The translations under genes and the position numbers were made by a program. This document shows positions 54,748 through 64,000 of a stretch of 64,000 bases of DNA, piece by piece. Below the pieces are notes generated by a model. It ran no database searches. It saw only the letters and a program-made list of their open reading frames with translations, and was not told the DNA's origin. Source of the DNA: Asterias amurensis (Eukaryota > Echinodermata > Asteroidea > Forcipulatida > Asteriidae); contig NC_092655.1 of the NCBI RefSeq assembly GCF_032118995.1, positions 11,399,917-11,463,916 on the forward strand, in the 5' to 3' direction. Within the stretch, counting starts at the first letter, position 1, and the number at the start of each line of letters is the position of its first letter.

Positions 54748-55198
54748 TATATGGGTGCACATGTCTTATATATATGAAACTACGTCCAATATAGAGGGCG
54801 CTGTTAAATATACTTGTGTTTGTCATTTATATTTGAGGTTTTTGGTCTTTTATATATATTTGCCGTTGATCCTCTACATATTTTCGGTGGTCTCCTATAT
54901 ATTTGTTTTGATCATTATATATTTATTATTTTGATCTTAAATATATTGGTTTGCTCTTATATATGGTTTTGCTCCTATATATATGGTTTTGCTCCTATAT
55001 ATATGGTTTTGCTTCTATATATATGGTTTGCTCTTATATATATGGTTTTGCTCTTATATATATGGTTTTGCTCCTATATATATGGTTTTGCTTTTATATA
55101 TATGGTTTTGCTCTTATATATATGGTTTTGCTCTTATATAATGGTTTTGCTCCTATATATATGGGTTTGCTCATTCAGTCATAAACGGCCCTCATAGT

Positions 55199-55450
55199 TT
55201 TACAAATCGACCCGTGGCGTTGATGAAATCGTAAACTATACGGACAGCAGTGTTGTACACACGCACAGTATGCTGCAAAGGGACTTGTGGTCTTAAATTT
55301 TCAAAAATCTGAAAAATATATAATGGAGCTTTATAAAAATACGATAAAATCAGTAATGCTACATGAATTGGCTTAATTTGAAGGATACCGTATTGATAAA
55401 CCGTTTTACAAATCGACCACTTTAGTTGATGAAGAGTTCGTACTCTGTGG
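55199..55450 (+). repeat. Tandem repeat, right block (continuation of 51674-52337)
   Basis: ACAAATCGACCCGTGGCGTT at about 55201 and a diverged ACAAATCGACCACTTTAGTT at about 55408. The same array resumes after the fold-back insertion. Confidence 0.85.
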
Positions 55451-55737
55451 TTACGCATTGCTTTGTTGTAAATACAACAATCTTGAAATAAACTTTAAAA
55501 ATCAGCAATAAAACATGACCCCTTTGTATATTAATGGTAGTGAATAAAAATAAATAAAATAAATGTCTGACCTAAAGAACGAAAGTCCAAAACATCGGTG
55601 TATCTACCATACAAAAATACACAAACAATTCTTATTGAGAAAAAGCTCAAGGAATGATAGCGAGTCACTCCTGGCGTTTGGAAACTAACATCTACCACAA
55701 CGGGGTCGACCCAGGGAAGCTAAACGAACGCACCCAA

Positions 55738-57015
55738 CTATCGTAGCGTCAAACGATATCGACCCTCATAATTATGTTTTCGAACCCTCAACTTTGATTA
55801 CCGTTTACCGCGAGATTGTGCAAGCTGCACCGATTGCAAAAGCTATGCAGTTTACTCACGATCTGTATTTTTATCAGGCTTAGACGTTGGTTATGCTCAA
55901 ATATTTATGAAATTATTGATTTTTGGTACAAATCACTAGTGCATTATTATGCCAACATTCAAAATGAGTCATAGAAACATCATCCAACCTCGAAAGTTCA
56001 AAACAAAATTACTATCTGCAAGATTGAGTTTCATTTTGTTTTATACGGTGGCTCACATCCGCCAATTCCTAGAGAACTCTTGTTTTATTTTACGGCGATA
56101 TATCGCCATACTATTGCGTTATATCGCCGTACTAGTGCGTTACATCGCCGTATTATTGCGTTATATCGCCGTATTTTATTGCGTTATATCGCTGTATTTT
56201 ATTGCGTTATATCGCCGTATTTTATTGCGTTATATCGCCGTACTATTGCGTTATAGCGCCGTCCTATTGCGTTATATCGCCGTACTATTGTGTTACATCG
56301 CCGTACTAGTGCGTTATATCGCCGTATGTTTTTGCGTTATATCGCCGTACTATTTATTGCGTTAAAATCGCCGTTTTTTATTGTGATATCAGCATTCTAC
56401 AGGGCAAAGACACAAGGCACGACGTCCGAGGTCCAAGTTTTTTTTCAGGTGAGTTGAGACCTTGTTTTAATTACTTATTTCAGTCTAATTAGGGCACATT
56501 AATTGTGAATTATACTTGTTTATTGCTGATTCGAGCAGTCCCAACATTAACACAGTACGGCGATATAACGCAATAAAATACGGCGATATAACGCTAGAAA
56601 ATACGGCGATATAACGCACTAGTACGGCGATATAACGCAATAGTATGGCGATATATCGTCGTAATATAAAACAAGAGTTCTCTAGGAATTGGCGGATATG
56701 AGCCACCGTAGTTTTAGTCACTAGATGGATCACGTGAGGTGGTTACTATTTGGGATTCTATGGTGTGCCAATATGAGGAAAAAAATTAAATATTTTAAGT
56801 GAAAATGACAAAAAAATTTTTTGGATTAACTGCATACTGTTATAAATTCCGATAAGCGTAAAAAATATTACGTCTATATTAAAGAGAATATATCATAGAT
56901 TGGTTTATTATCTCCTGAAACAAAACATTACTGGTCTAAAATGGGGGAAAACGGATTGTTATGAAGTGTGTGTGTTTTAAGGGAGGTGGGGTGTTTTACT
57001 ACAATGCCTTATGAT
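55738..57015 (+). mobile_element. Element C, copy 3, carrying a fold-back insertion
   Basis: CTATCGTAGCGTCAAACG at the start, then GCAAGCTGCACCG, GTTGGTTATGCTCAAAT and AAGATTGAGTTTCATTTTGT. A 667-bp insertion follows, then AGTCACTAGATGGATCACGT and GGGGTGTTTTACTACAATGC. It is cut at 57015 where TGTAACGTCGACTTAAGC begins; TGTAAC could be an LTR boundary. The right third of element C is missing. Confidence 0.85.
56044..56710. mobile_element. Fold-back element built from TATCGCCGTA minisatellite
   Basis: Ends TACGGTGGCTCACATCC and GGATATGAGCCACCGTA. GTTTTA flanks both sides (56038-56043, 56711-56716). The empty site exists at 34747-34752 in element C copy 1 (GCTTTA). The left arm has about 15 units of TTGCGTTATATCGCCGTACT (19-21 bp); the right arm has five units in inverse orientation. 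No coding sequence. Superfamily undetermined. Confidence 0.85.
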
Positions 57016-57722
57016 ATTGTAACGTCGACTTAAGCGGTCTAAAAGTCTTCGCTGCAGCTAAACAATAATAATAGCTGACACAATAAAGAAAATAACGGGT
57101 GTTAAGCAATATGTCTCCGTTACTGATAATGCTTTATTCTGTTTCCTTATTCTCTCTTGTCGATTAACTCCTTTTAATGATTCTCTTTAATTCCTTCTCT
57201 TTATTTAACCATAATCAAGCCCTGTGTGCGCAATTACTGACCTGTTCTCTCAATTCGTCTTTCCTCAAAGCCGCTAAATCACAACTGAAAACGCAGCCTA
57301 AAAATACCCACTGCTAGCTACGGCCTGTGGTCAGCACATGCTGTCCATGTGATCCCCAAGCGGGGATCACGCGTTGTGCACACACAGTTGATGTGTACAA
57401 TTTTACTATCAAATTAGATAAACTGTTTGTTTTTCTCTTCAAAACTTTGGCAAAAACTCTTAACTTTAGACAAAACACAAATTTATACACTTGAAAGCGA
57501 GGCTCTTTGGTTTCTCAAAAACAACATTAGTCAAACATTCCAAAAAGAAAGTTTTAAAACACTTTTCTTTATTAAACACAAAACAAAATGCAATGGATTT
57601 CAGGTGTCTTTCCCTGATCTTTTCTCTGTCCAATAATCTTTGGCACTTTTGAAACAAGTTTTCAGACAACAACTTCAAAACTTTTCTTTAAAAATAAACA
57701 CTTAGAAAAAGGAACAGTTTAA
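57016..57722. other. Possible LTR remnant, otherwise unrecognised
   Basis: Begins TGTAACGTCGACTTAAGCGG at the exact breakpoint of element C, as an LTR or other insertion would. Contains an inverted GATCCCC/GGGGATC pair at about 57351-57368. No coding sequence is recognised. It may be the 3' LTR of the minus-strand element whose gag remnant is at 59330-59622, but no second LTR was found. Confidence 0.3.
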
Positions 57723-58104
57723 AGGAACACGTTGCCTTGGATTGGTCGAGTTGGCCTTTGAAAAGCGTTCTGTAACCGTTTGTTATAAAATCGGTATGGT
57801 TAGAAAGATGTTGTAAAAGTAGAATACAATGATCTACACAAATATGCCTCGAAATTGCGTGGTTTTTGTTTTACCTCGTCGAAAAACACGGTCGGCCATT
57901 TATGGGAGTCAAAAATTTGACTCCCATAAATGGCCGACCGTGTTAGTTCGCGACGTAAAATGAAACCGGTGCAATTTTTAGTGATACTTGTGTGGATCAT
58001 TGTATTCTACTTTTAAACATCTTTCTAACCATATACATTTCATAACAAACGGTTTCAAACGCTTTTCGTAGACCAACTCGTCCGATCCAAGGCAACGTGT
58101 TCCT
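57723..58104. mobile_element. Family B palindromic MITE, full-length, TTAA duplication
   Basis: A 382-bp near-perfect palindrome with ends AGGAACACGTTGCCTTGGAT and its inverse. TTAA is on both sides (57719-57722, 58105-58108). The centre is GGGAGTCAAAAATTTGACTC. It has no coding capacity. TTAA target and AGG termini are shared with family A, suggesting a common type of source transposase. Confidence 0.93.
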
Positions 58105-59329
58105 TTAAGACTATTTGTAACTAAACTTTAACTAACGCGACACGACACGGCGATAAGTTCGTTGATTGTCCGTCTCGATGAGAAGGCTGGCGATCATCAG
58201 TCATCCGCTCCTCCGGCTCCATTAGGATTCTTCAGACAATTGAGGGACTGGTAGGGGATATCGTTGCTGTATGGGGCCCAAGGGGTTGTGAGGCAGGGAC
58301 AGTAGTTGCAGGGGGGTCTCACGGGGAAGGGGCACGGTCAGTTGCTGCAATATGGGTCTTAGACCGGAGAATGGCAGCTGTTGTATGGGGCTGTTCGGGG
58401 GGAGGCTCAGAACGTCAATGTCTCCAGCAGGTGTTCTCGGTACTTCACCTGTCTCGTTGGTTGACGGGGACCGGTCCTTGTGGACATGCTATCAGTGTCT
58501 GTCTAAATCATGCTTCCTATGCCTATAAGAAGCTTCTTCGGCCCTCTGCACAGTAGAACGGTTTCACTCCCGGCCCTGCCATCGGCCACGTTGGTCCATA
58601 CTCAAACACTTCTGTCTAGACTTGAACGTAGAGTCATCCCACACTTTAAGTTCCGGGCCAATTGCATATAATTATGGTGCTAAATGTGGCTGCTGTTGTC
58701 CTACTGGATCATCCCTTGGATTCAAGAAGCGTAGGGGTGGTTCATCAAAACTGGTGCTAACTACTAGTGGCGCAACCATGACATGGCTCTTTCTAACCAA
58801 TGTTTCAGCAGCCTCAAGTAACCAACTACAAAACCGTCATACCACCATGCTCAAGACTTTCCACAGCAACCTTCTTGGTCCAGGGAGGAATTCTGACTGT
58901 TTCTGGAACAGTCATCCGGCAGCTCTGCTGTCAATCCACTGCCTCTCTCAGAGGCAGAAACAATCCCTCCTATTCCAAGCATCTATGTGACGACTATCAC
59001 ACCATCCTCGCTGCAAGTCTAATCCCAGCAGCACCTAACTTCTAAATGAAACCACAACACCCCGGTGCAGCACACTTTGATAGTCGTTCGTCTCGCTCGT
59101 AGTGTTTGGCATTGATTGCCCCTCCCAGTTATCTGGGGAACGTTAACACTGCAGGCAAGGCATTCACGACATGGCATCGGCATTTTCGTGCTTGCGTCAG
59201 AGTCAGTGCTCTATTTTACGCATACATCCATTTGCAATCCGTCTACAGCAGCAACATTTCCAACTTGTAAATCAATAATGCAATAGGCCCGTCTTTCCCC
59301 CGCTGTTCCTTGGCCCTCATGTACAGCAT
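58105..59329. other. GC-richer block, probably interior of a degraded LTR element
   Basis: Base composition rises compared with neighbours. Plus-strand open frames (58371-58556, 58622-58990, 58800-59045) have no recognisable domain. The gag-like remnant on the minus strand immediately to the right makes a decayed pol region plausible, but I could not identify protease or RT motifs. Confidence 0.3.
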
Positions 59330-59622
59330 CTACTGGTCATGGCCCATTCGGCCACGACTCTTCTCTGGCATGTCAGGATAGACTTGGTACATCAGTCTTC
59401 TTATGTCCTCTGCTGCTGACTCAACTTCAAGGCTCTCTGCTTGCGTCTGCTGGCGATGGTCTATCAATTTGACCCTGTTAAAGTCCTTCCCGCCTGAAGG
59501 ATCCAAGCGACATTCCAAGGCCTTGATAAGTTGCCCGTAGTCTTTTCCTTCGGCTTGCAGACTATCCAAGGTTAGTTGTGCTGACCCCAGTCTAGTATAA
59601 TGGGTGCATTTGTTTAGCTTCC
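59330..59622 (-). pseudogene. LTR-retrotransposon gag remnant (Ty3/gypsy-like)
   Basis: The minus-strand frame reads RLGSAQLTLDSLQAEGKDYG, then QLIKALECRLDPSG, then ESLEVESAAEDIRRLMYQVY and PDMPEKSRGRMGHDQ. This is the helical retrotransposon Gag signature (GxAxxxLxxL…Y..L..AL..RF…ESLxxxxxDIxRLxxxAYP). It ends in a stop where the family normally continues FLxAL. The upstream part of the open frame (to 59710) is unrelated repeat sequence. Degraded; no intact gag. Confidence 0.65.
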
Positions 59623-60135
59623 CTGGGTCGACCTTGGTCTGCCCCGGTACGTTCAAATAGCTTTGACGGGGCTTGTGGAGTGGGTCACTTGGGGGTGACC
59701 CGAGGTGCATGCCGTCACCAGGAGAGGGCGAGTGTGATCTTTCGTTTAGCTCTTGTCAGGGGCTCACCCGAGTGAGCACCGTGGGGTAGACCCGGTGTGG
59801 CGACCTCCGGGTGACGTCAGTGGAGATTTCGGCACGCAGTAATCACGGTCTCAGATCTCTGGCGTGCCAAGCTCTCCGGGATGACGTAGCATGCTGTTGT
59901 TGCGGGTGTGAGTCCCCGTCCCCCCTACCGCCATAAATAAATCTTCGAGACCTGTTTTGTTGTCAAACGAGTGCTCTTCCGAGGGGCAACCCCAAACCCT
60001 TTTCTGGCTTTCAGAAGAACCTTCTTTGTAATTCCCACTCCTCAAATACTTTAATATAAACGTGATTACTTTTTTCACAATACTGTCGCATACGCTCCAC
60101 TCGTTCACCACACGATATGGGCGCCGCCATGACAG
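59623..60135. other. Repeat fragments, no supported gene
   Basis: GGGTGCATTTGTTTAGCTTC with CCTGGGTCGACC at 59600-59635 is the inverse of the block at 51225-51250 and 55705-55737. A second TTCGTTTAGCTCTTGTC occurs at about 59733. No coding sequence is supported. Confidence 0.45.
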
Positions 60136-60144
60136 CTACGAGAG

Positions 60145-61085
60145 TAGACTTGTGGACAAGTCGTTTATGGTCCCACGCGGTGAGATAGTCGAGTTGCAGC
60201 GAACTGCTTGTATAGTCTTGGTTCGAAGACCATTGGTGTTGCGCGGTCACACACAACCAACGTTCCGATCTATGCACGGCATAAACTGTACACGCTTGTG
60301 ATGACCGAACGCTAGCGGGCGCTCTGTTTCTCTGATTTTCGGATCTCTCTCACCATAGTCTTGGTTCGAAGACCATTGGTGTTGCGCGGTCACCACAGAG
60401 TTATATATAAGAACTAGAGGGCGCACGAGTGATGCTTCGTGCACAAACGCCACGGGACCGCAAGATGACAAGCGCGTCATTCTGCACGTGCCTTGAATAT
60501 GAAATACACGTTTGAGGTTTTTTTTATTGAACGCTCATCACGGGATGCTGTTTGTTCCACTTACAAAATGGCCACACAAACACACGCTGTGAGATGCCAG
60601 TTTTGTCAACTTAGAAAGTGGCGGCCTGCGCGCATGCCGGAGCGCGTATATAGGCCAGTGCGCCCTCTAGTTCTTATATATAACTCTATGGCGGTCACAC
60701 AAAACCAACGTTCCGATCTATGCACGGCAAAAGCTGTACACGCTTGTAATGACCGAACGCTAGCGGGCGCTCTGTTTCTCTGATTTTCGGATCTCTCTCA
60801 CCATGATCTCATCATAATCAGAGAAACAAAGTGCCCGCTAGCGTTCGGTCATTACAAGCGTGTACAGTTTTTGCCGTGCATAGATCGGAACGTTGGTTGT
60901 GTGTGACCGCCCAACACCAATGGTCTTGGAACCAAGACTACGAACTGCTGGTTGCGCGACTACTATGAGCTGCCTGGAGTCGGGCAGCGCAGTAGTTGCG
61001 CAACCAGCAGTTCGCGCGCGGAGTGCACCGCTGCAACTCGACTATCTCACCGCGTGGGACAATAAACGACTTGTCCCTAAGTCTA
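60145..61085. mobile_element. 941-bp MULE-like fold-back element with 9-bp target duplication
   Basis: Ends TAGACTTGTGGACAAGTCG and, inverted, TAGACTTAGGGACAAGTCG. CTACGAGAG (60136-60144) and CTACGAGAA (61086-61094) form an 8-of-9 target duplication. The terminus is shared with 35640-35869. Inside, a ~110-bp module (CCAACGTTCCGATCTATGCA … CGAACGCTAGCGGGCGCTCT) appears twice in direct orientation (about 60250, 60705) and once inverted (about 60825-60905). A hAT-like MITE interrupts one copy. Confidence 0.85.
60394..60690. mobile_element. 297-bp hAT-like MITE with perfect 8-bp target duplication
   Basis: Terminal inverted repeats of 33 bp with one mismatch: CACAGAGTTATATATAAGAA on the left and, inverted, CATAGAGTTATATATAAGAA on the right. 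GCGGTCAC is on both sides (60386-60393 and 60691-60698). The uninterrupted sequence GCGGTCACACACAACCAACG at about 60236 is the empty site. Eight-base duplication and CA…TG ends fit the hAT superfamily. No coding capacity. Confidence 0.9.
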
Positions 61086-61198
61086 CTACGAGAATGACTC
61101 GGCACGTAATACTACCGTATCTGGTAATCTGGAGCTCTGAGACCGCAGGAGCTTCGAGACCGCCACACCGGGGAAGCTAAACGAACGCAATCAATTAT

Positions 61199-63990
61199 CA
61201 AAGGAAAAAAAGGGTTGGAATTTGCTAGTTCCAGTGATTAAGCGAGCTGCGTAGTTCTGGATACGTTGTAGCCTGGCAATCTGACAACCTGTAGCTCCGT
61301 AGAGAATGGCATTACAGTAGTCGATGTTTGAGACAACCAGAGACTGGATAACAGTGCGACATGAAGATGTGGTCAGGTATTTCCTTATGTACTTTATTCG
61401 ACGGAGGTGAAAGTTGCACTTCTTGCAAACGGCTGATACCTGAGCACTCATGGATAGATGGCGATCGAATGTTACGCCAAGGTTTCTGCACGATGGAGAT
61501 GGATGTACTATTGTTTCGCCAATGACGATGTTGGTTGAGCCGAACTTGCGTAGTTGGTGTGGGGACATTATTTGAAGAAACTATGTTTGCGTGTCGCTCA
61601 GTTTGAGAAGGTTTGTGGTCATCCAGTTACGAATTGCACTCGTGCACGAAGAGAGGTGATGCTTAGCTCGTTCAAGATCACCGTCGAGGTTTGGATTGTA
61701 GAAGATGTATAGCTGGATGTCATCAGCATATTTATGGTAGTGTATTTTATAGGATGTGATGACGGCTTCTAGTGGCGCAGTGTATACATTGAACAGTATG
61801 GGGCCAAGCACTGACCCTTGTGGAACACCAAATCTTAGAGGGAATTCATCAGATGTGAAGGAGCCGATGTTGATGCGCTGGGAGCGATGAGATAGGTATG
61901 ATGCGAACCATGCTTTGGTTTTGCCTACAACACCAAACTGCCTTTCAAGGACACACATAAGGCGATCTTGGTCGATAGTGTCGAAAGCGGCGGACAGGTC
62001 TAACAGCACAAGAAGGCACGCTTTGTTGACACTCAGAGCAGTTGATATGTCATGATGAACCTTCAGTAGAGTGCTTTCTGTGCTGTGGTGTTTCTTATAG
62101 GCCGACTGAAGATCTTCATTGAGGTTATTGATGTTGAAGTGTTCAATGAGCCTCTTGTTTGCTAGTCTTTCAAGGAGCTTTCCAATGAAGAGCAAGTTGG
62201 AAACTGGACGATAATTCGAAAGATGTTCCTTATCGAGGTTAGGTTTCTTGAGGATTGGGGTGATGACTGCCTTCTTAAGATTCGTTGGGAAAGTCCCGGT
62301 GATGGATGACGTATTAACCAGACTGAGGAGGATTGGAAGGTGAGCTTCAACAGATTGCTTCAAGTAGTCTGTTGGAATAGTGTCAAGCGAACACGACTTT
62401 GATGGACTATCTTTGATGATTTTCAATAGCTCAATGGGATTTGATGGTCGAAGTTCTGCTAACTGTGATGAGCAATTGCGATATGGTATTGGTGTCGTTT
62501 TCTCCTGCGGTAGATGAAGAGCTTGGTCTTCCAAATCATTGCGAATGGTTGCAACTTTGTCAGCAAAGTAATTTGAGAAGCGATTGCAGAGTGATGTAGC
62601 ATCTGGAGTGGTAGATGGGAGAGCAATTTCACTTCCACCAAGAAGCTTATTCACAGTTCTGAAGATTATCTTCTGGTTGGAGGTGCTCAGAATATCATGA
62701 TAGTAGCTGCATTTAGCCTTAGCGATTAGGTCGTTAACAGAAGAGCGACAGTTTATGTAAAGTTGTCGGTCACATTCTAGACCATTTTTGCGCCAGATCG
62801 ATTCCAGATGTCTTCTTTGATGCCTCATCTCGTGGATATCTGGAGTATACCAAGGATGGTGCTTCCTTTGAGTGTTCTTGCGAGTAATCAGAGGAGCATG
62901 TTGATTGACGGTGTGAATAGCAGCCTGATTGTAGTTATGAAGAATGCTGTTGGGGCAGCTTTCAGAGGAAGTAGTACTGAGGTTGGCAGTCAGGTCCAAG
63001 GCGAAGCACTGCTTGTCGATGGATTCAAAGGATGGAGTGTGATCTGTCTTATCGATGGAGAGGGCAAATAGCACACTGAAGTGATCAGACATGGAACTTT
63101 GGGTGACATCGAGATTGATCCAGTTTTGGAAGTCGTCGTCACGGACAACTACCAGGTCAAGGGTGTGATTCTTTATATGTGTCGGGCCATTGACAATCTG
63201 GATGAAATTGGTCACCGTCAAGATCGAGCTCCTGTAGGCGTTGCACATTTGAAGAGTTGACATTTTCAACATGGATATTGAAGTCTCCAGTGATAACAAG
63301 TCTTCCTGAGTAGAGTGCCAAGCCAGTGATAAAATCCTCAAACTCATCAAAGAATTGTGTGATAGATGAAGAGGGAGGGCGATATATCATGACAATCCGA
63401 AGATGGTCGGCAGTGGTTGTACATACATCAGTGTGTTCGAATGAATCAAATGAGAGAGCTGGGATAGAGGGCTTTATGTTCAATGATGACTTGAACACAA
63501 CCCCAGTTCCACCGACCCCTCTTGTGTTCTCGGCAGGTCCCAAGATATGAATAACCGATTGGAGTGAGTTCATCAATGACTGGTGAGTCTCCATCCTGTA
63601 GCCAAGTTTCAGTGAGGAGGGCAACATCAAGACTGTTGTCAAGAATGTACTCAGATATGATGAGAGCTTTGTTACAAACAGAGCGGCAGTTCAATAGTAA
63701 GAAGTTGGTGACCGGCTTACAATGATCAGGTATAGGATTGATTTTGATCAAGTTGTTTTGACATACTCCTGCTTGGTGTACAGCAGTATTCCTGGCTTTA
63801 TGTTTCTGTTTGCCACCTCGGCATCCTCGGCGGGTAGCACGTATTTTATTTATACCAAGATGGCGTATGTTCTTCATTACCATGGGGTTAAAGTAGTCAT
63901 TTTCTGCAGAATTGTACGAATCCCTGATGCTAAGCAATTGACGGATGCTGTATTGATACATATTACCTGCAAGCAAGTTGTTCTGAGGTA
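61199..63990 (-). mobile_element. CR1/L2-like non-LTR retrotransposon (endonuclease + RT), 3' end lost
   Basis: Minus-strand ORF2 with an APE-type endonuclease followed by reverse transcriptase. Order from 63976: basic lead (RRGCRGGKQKHKARN), NFLLLNCRSVCNK, TETWLQDGD, RPPSSS, GDFNIH, HTLDLVVV, SDHFSV. Then RT in the long frame 61581-63350: LLDLSAAFDTIDQDRL, FGVPQGSVLGPILFNVY and catalytic KYADDIQLY. Then the thumb (NLGVTFDRHLSMS; NIDYCNAILYG). Two single-base frameshifts (near 63535 and 63215) and one amber stop (61581-61583), with the frame continuing unchanged after it, make it inactive. The 3' end stops at about 61199, before the usual HWLPV motif and 3' UTR. The 5' end runs off the window. 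The element is 1.2 kb longer than what remains of the RT fragment at 39375. Confidence 0.92.
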
Positions 63991-64000
63991 GGGAGGATGT

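Larger units (their letters stand above)
52338..55198. mobile_element. Fold-back element with 2-bp duplication, inserted in the tandem array
   Basis: Terminal inverted repeats ACTATGAGGGGCCGTTTATG (left) and ACTATGAGGGCCGTTTATG (right, inverted) are flanked by TT on each side. Removing the element restores the GTTTTACAAATCG junction of the other array units. Long arms: left 52338-52935, right 53564-53726 plus 54748-55198. Both carry the ATATATA-rich subterminal arrays and then a GC-rich block (GCGCACGTTTCGCTGGGAAT and its inverse). The spacer (52936-53563) holds a piece of element C. The right arm is split by a mariner-type insertion. Confidence 0.85.

Noticed and set aside
56044-56365. Leu/Ile/Arg-rich repetitive protein (LLRYIAVLL motif)
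   Set aside because: It is a by-product of the ~20-bp TATCGCCGTA minisatellite and changes frame with unit length.
1-64000. CRISPR array, given many regularly spaced repeats
   Set aside because: The repeats are contiguous satellites or minisatellites with no unique spacers, and the genome is eukaryotic.

Overview
The window looks like animal nuclear DNA that is AT-rich, intron-bearing and packed with repeats. Two genes have clear metazoan orthologues. Several repeats (a tRNA-Leu-headed SINE, TTAA-flanked MITEs, a GGGCCCAATTTCAT-type MITE) resemble families I associate with echinoderms, most likely a sea star. That taxonomic call is inference; no search was run.

Layout. 0.3-2.0 kb: an 11-copy 141-bp tandem array grown from the end of a MITE. 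5.4-7.0 kb: two spliced exons of an unrecognised gene. 8.9-12.2 kb, minus strand: a 400-bp tandem duplication, a BEN-like exon, a broken coiled-coil reading frame and a tandemly triplicated DUF4806-type exon. 12.55-21.99 kb: a 9.4-kb element with CCCAGTAAACA ends, a 2-bp duplication and large subterminal arrays (143-bp and 48-bp units), with a 180-bp satellite inside. 25.15-25.93 kb: the terminal exon of an arylacetamide-deacetylase-like hydrolase. 29.0-31.7 kb: the first four exons of MIPEP (mitochondrial intermediate peptidase). 31.9-36.4 kb: SINEs, an inverted minisatellite and nested MITEs. 36.40-46.99 kb: a 10.6-kb DNA transposon with CCCARCAAACA ends. It holds a frameshifted CACTA/tnp2-like transposase gene and a seven-exon DUF4806 gene. 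47-61 kb: nested fold-back elements, a mariner deletion derivative, an LTR-retrotransposon gag remnant and a hAT-like MITE with a perfect 8-bp target duplication. 61.2-64 kb: a CR1/L2-like non-LTR retrotransposon on the minus strand.

Most interesting result: two large elements share CCCARYAAACA termini, 2-bp target duplications and long subterminal repeat arrays. The one with coding capacity pairs a tnp2-type transposase with a DUF4806 protein. By architecture this resembles plant En/Spm, where a second protein (TNPA) binds subterminal repeats. I propose DUF4806 as an animal functional analogue. The element's target repeat continues collinearly on both sides, which fixes the insertion boundaries.

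Host genes are sparse: MIPEP (matrix processing peptidase, 5' part only), the AADAC-like hydrolase (3' part only) and two fragments of an unknown gene. No prokaryotic features, CRISPR arrays or rRNA genes were seen.
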